The position numbers and the translations under genes were made by a program. The notes under the pieces are model-generated. The model was not told the DNA's origin, ran no database searches, and was given only the letters and a program-made list of their open reading frames with translations. Shown here piece after piece: positions 61,497-64,000 of a DNA stretch of 64,000 nt (positions within the stretch are counted from its first letter, which is position 1; every line of letters begins with the position of its first letter). The stretch lies in the NCBI RefSeq assembly GCF_030285665.1, contig NZ_CP127295.1:682001-746000 (forward strand). The letters are read 5' to 3'. Source of the DNA: Amycolatopsis mongoliensis (GTDB lineage: Bacteria > Actinomycetota > Actinomycetes > Mycobacteriales > Pseudonocardiaceae).

Positions 61497-61531
61497 GGCA
61501 CGACGCTAGGGCACCGCAGGAGGACGGTGCC

Positions 61532-61992
61532 ATGAAACCCGTACCCGATCTCATGGTGAACCTAGTACCAGCTGCAGATCTTGATCTCGGCCTGTGGGCG
61601 GACAGCATCTCAGGGCGGCAGGTCGGCTTCCTGGCACCGGACGCCGAAGCTGCCGCTGCTGTCGCGGAGGGTGGTCCCGACGGGGGTCTTCGAGTCCCTG
61701 ACCTTCGGCAACTTCGATGTCGAGGAGGCTCTGATCGAGTGGGAGGGCATCTTCACCGGTCGGAGCTTTGAGGAAGTCCTTGACGACGATGTTCCCGAGA
61801 CTGTTGTCGACCCGGACGACAGCGACGGTCCGCTCGTCCTCGCCGCCTGCCGGCACCTTTCGAGATGCCCTGTGCACTGCCGTCGAGCACCGGCTCGCTG
61901 AAGTCAGCCGGCTGTGGGTGGCCGAGCGGGCGGCAGACGGCGAGGTCTTCGACCTCGAGATCGCCGTGTGGATCCTGAGCGGCTTGGCGTGG
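61532..61992 (+). pseudogene. Possible degenerate gene, unidentified
   Basis: Three plus-strand frames in succession look coding: QVGFLAPDAEAAAAVAEGGP, then FGNFDVEEALIEWEGIFTGR and SFEEVLDDDVPETVVDPDDS, then GTFRDALCTAVEHRLAEVSR and LWVAERAADGEVFDLEIAVW. A small gene with two frameshifts is the simplest reading. No family recognised, and confidence is low. Confidence 0.3.
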
Positions 61993-62300
61993 TAGCCGAG
62001 CTGCCGCCCGGTCGCCGTGAGGCCGCGCCAAGTCCACCTTCTGGCGGTGACCGGCGGAGGTCCACGCCGAGCACGGCGCGCAGCCGGTTCCGCTGCACCA
62101 CGGTCAGTACCGGGGACACGGCCAGCAGCACGAGAACCGTGAAGACCACGCCGCCCAAGACGATGTCCCGGGCGAACTTCACCTCGGTCAGGTGCAGGCC
62201 GAGCCAGAGTGCTGTGGTGATCCACAGGGTGGTCAGCTGCACGGACACCCCAGCCGCGACGAACCCGAAAGCCGCCGAACCACCGGCCCGCGTACGTCGC
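61975..62300 (-). pseudogene. Remnant of a second sensor kinase, membrane part only
   Basis: VSPVLTVVQRNRLRAVLGVD parallels TPVLTAVQRARYRVLIGVDV of the kinase at 60252, preceded by matching helices (LTTLWITTALWLGLHLTE). After a frame change WTWRGLTATGRQLGYH matches its next segment. No kinase domain remains. A duplicated two-component system that lost its second copy. Confidence 0.65.
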
Positions 62301-62496
62301 GGGCGTGTCCATGATCCAACGCTGATCGAGACCGGGCCGACGGCACCATCATGCAGGCACCCGGGTCGGTGCGGTAGCAGGCACCACCACGAAGTCGGAA
62401 CCACGGGCTACTGATCTCGGCAGGCCGCGGCGGCAAGGTTTCGCCGCAGGGCCGCCGACGCCGGCGGCATCACCACGACTTCGGTGGAGGAATCCC

Positions 62497-62931
62497 ATGA
62501 CCGTTCGGACGATGCCCCGGCTGCCACGCACGGCGAGGACGCCGGATACGCGGGCGCGACCCCGCAGCAGCTGGGCGCCCAGGGTGCTCGGCGCGATCGC
62601 CGCGGGCATGGTGCCGTGGGTGTTCGTGCTGGGCCGGTCCCTGCCCGAGACCGCGCAGGTACGGCACTGGCCGGCCGTGTGGATCGGACTCGACCTGGCC
62701 ACGGCGCTCGGCTGCGCGACCACCGCGCGCTTGGTCCACCACGGCGATGACCGCGCCCGCCTGTCGGCATCGGCCGTCGCGGCGCTCATGGTGATGGACG
62801 CCTGGTTCGACGTCCTCACCGCCCAGGCCGGCGCCGAATTCACCCAGGCCCTCGTCTGCGCGGTTCCGGAGCTGGCCTTGGCCGGCCTGTGTACATGGCT
62901 CGCCTTGCGCAACACTGAAAGGCTGTCATGA
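62497..62931 (+). CDS. Small integral membrane protein, unknown function
   Basis: 144 residues. A basic N-terminus is followed by three or four hydrophobic helices (VLGAIAAGMVPWVFVLG, HWPAVWIGLDLATALGCATT, LSASAVAALMVMDAWFDVLT, VCAVPELALAGLCTWLALRN). Similar proteins are common in actinobacteria, without a known role. Its stop overlaps the protease ATG in ATGA. Confidence 0.7.
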   Translation: MTVRTMPRLPRTARTPDTRARPRSSWAPRVLGAIAAGMVPWVFVLGRSLPETAQVRHWPAVWIGLDLATALGCATTARLVHHGDDRARLSASAVAALMVMDAWFDVLTAQAGAEFTQALVCAVPELALAGLCTWLALRNTERLS

Positions 62932-63814
62932 AAACAAGAACATCCGCGGCTGCGACGGCATACGTTTTCGCCGCAGTGATGTACGTTCCAGGAACCGCCG
63001 AAGCCATCGTCGGCGGTGAAGGAGCCGATCAGCTCCTACCCGGTCGGTTCGTTGCAGTACGACAACGGGACCGACCCGAACTGGCCCGCGTGTGGTGTGT
63101 GGATCCACGACGTCTGGCACGTCGCGACCAACGCGCACTGTGTGACGAACATGCCGGTGTCGGGCGTTCGAGCTCGGTCGGCACGTCTTGCGTACGGCGC
63201 CTGGGCGGCCACCGAGGCAGCAAGCCTGTCGATCACAGCGATCCGTCCACCTACCACATCCGGCTCGGCTCGCCGGACCGTACGAGCGGCGGGCAGGTCC
63301 ATCACGTCCGGGCGATCGCCGTGCCGGACTCGTGGTCCTGGGGAATGCGGGATGCCGAGGGCCGGGTCGGCGACGTCGCCTTACTTACCCTCGACCGCCC
63401 GGTGCACGGCCTCGATCCTGCGCTGACACCAGCCATGCTGCGGCACTCGACAAGAAGGGGCTAGTCCGCGAGCTCGGCTGGGGAACCGCTGCGGACGACG
63501 CCGCGCCACCCGCACAGGTGCTCCGCCAGCTCGACGTCGCACCGCTCGCCTCCTCGGCCTGCGACAGCGGGCAGGCTCCCATCGGCATCGACGAGGTATG
63601 CCTCGACCACGCGCCCGGCGGAGGAGGCGCCTGCCACGGCGATTCCGGGACGGCGGCCTTCCAGCGCGTCGACGGCCGCCGATGGGCGGCGGGCGGCTCG
63701 GCCGGCCGCACAGGTGCCGGGAGGTCGGTGCCTTGTTCGCAGTCGCCCGCCGTCTATACGAACCTGGCCTATTACGCCGCCTGGTTTCGGCAGCACCAGC
63801 AGGTCGGTCAGTAG
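62928..63814 (+). pseudogene. Frameshifted trypsin-like (S1) serine protease
   Basis: Signal peptide and activation site AEAIVGG, then a frame change near 63010 to EPISSYPVGSLQYDNG and WHVATNAHCVT, with catalytic His in an AHC context. The frame returns to the first for GRVGDVALLTLDRP (catalytic Asp) and changes again near 63450 to GGACHGDSGTAAF, with catalytic Ser. At least three frame changes make a functional product unlikely, unless the assembly is poor here. Confidence 0.75.
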
Positions 63815-63963
63815 CTGAGGGTGATCTGTAGAGACTCCATGTCACCGGCGTACGCCTCCGCGCTCAAGCGGCTCGAGAACCCCGGCACCGACCCCACAGT
63901 CCCGTGCGCACGGCGGTACCGGACCCGCCACGAAACCTGACCCGTCTGCTCGACCCACTCCAT
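63808..63963 (-). pseudogene. N-terminal stub of another tyrosine integrase
   Basis: GGAGG then ATG 63961-63963 opens MEWVEQTGQVSWRVRYRRA, GTVGSVPGFSSRLSAEAYAG, clearly related to MAWVEQCGSKTWRVRYRQQ and SVSGFGSQRDAAAYAAG of the integrase at 45412. It stops after 51 residues (63808). Together with 58833-59475 it could be two ends of one integrase gene split by the intervening 4.3 kb. Confidence 0.75.
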
Positions 63964-64000
63964 GACGACCTCCACTCCACCAGATCCTGGACAAGGCCGT

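Overview
The DNA is very GC-rich, uses GTG/TTG starts freely and has tightly overlapping operons. Its families (iniBAC-type dynamin GTPases, EACC1-like protein, F420/PNPOx-fold protein, many secreted glycosidases, actinobacterial LuxR and two-component systems) point to a filamentous actinobacterium of the Pseudonocardiales, most likely Amycolatopsis or a close relative. The genus is inferred from gene content and style, not from a marker gene.

Layout. 1-438 is the tail of a polyprenyl synthetase. 557-7527 holds a CapA-like lipoprotein, then a plant-sugar locus: an arabinose-type ABC importer (binding protein, double ATPase, permease), a FadR-type regulator and a secreted GH105-type hydrolase. 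7621-11619 has dinB with a small winged-helix regulator, a membrane protein and a two-gene ABC exporter under a double palindromic operator. 11713-13756 has a decayed secreted peptidase and an EACC1-like orphan. 13810-19204 is an amino-acid ABC importer coupled to an unusual aminotransferase/PAS/HTH fusion, with a divergent oxidoreductase. 19263-24059 carries a GH8 glycosidase, a PNPOx-like protein, TetR with acyl-CoA ligase, HxlR and RidA.

24056-32179 is an iniBAC-like locus: iniB-iniA-iniC run leftward and face a divergent Hsp70-like membrane protein plus a large LuxR regulator, as in the neighbourhood of the mycobacterial isoniazid-inducible genes. 32328-45256 is core metabolism and signalling: a molybdo-oxidoreductase with its flavin reductase, a pentapeptide-repeat protein, an ornithine cyclodeaminase-like enzyme, an esterase, a redox/cNMP signalling pair, RNase Z, HdeD and a secreted ricin-domain beta-helix protein.

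45547-64000 is the accessory region. A tRNA-Ala(GGC) gene is the attachment site of a 13.2 kb integrative element bounded by identical 50-bp repeats (45578-45627 and 58783-58832). Its cargo is a tyrosine integrase, a DUF6119/TIGR04141 protein, a PIN-domain membrane protein and an unknown membrane protein. It also holds a pile of insertion sequences (two IS3-type, one split by an IS30-type, and one IS5-type) and a protein with four cold-shock domains. Beyond the right repeat lie a decayed second integrase, a two-component system, several broken genes and, at the window edge, the N-terminus of another integrase. The tRNA site has therefore been used repeatedly. The cargo of this element is the best candidate for an undescribed, possibly defensive, system. 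No CRISPR array or rRNA was seen.
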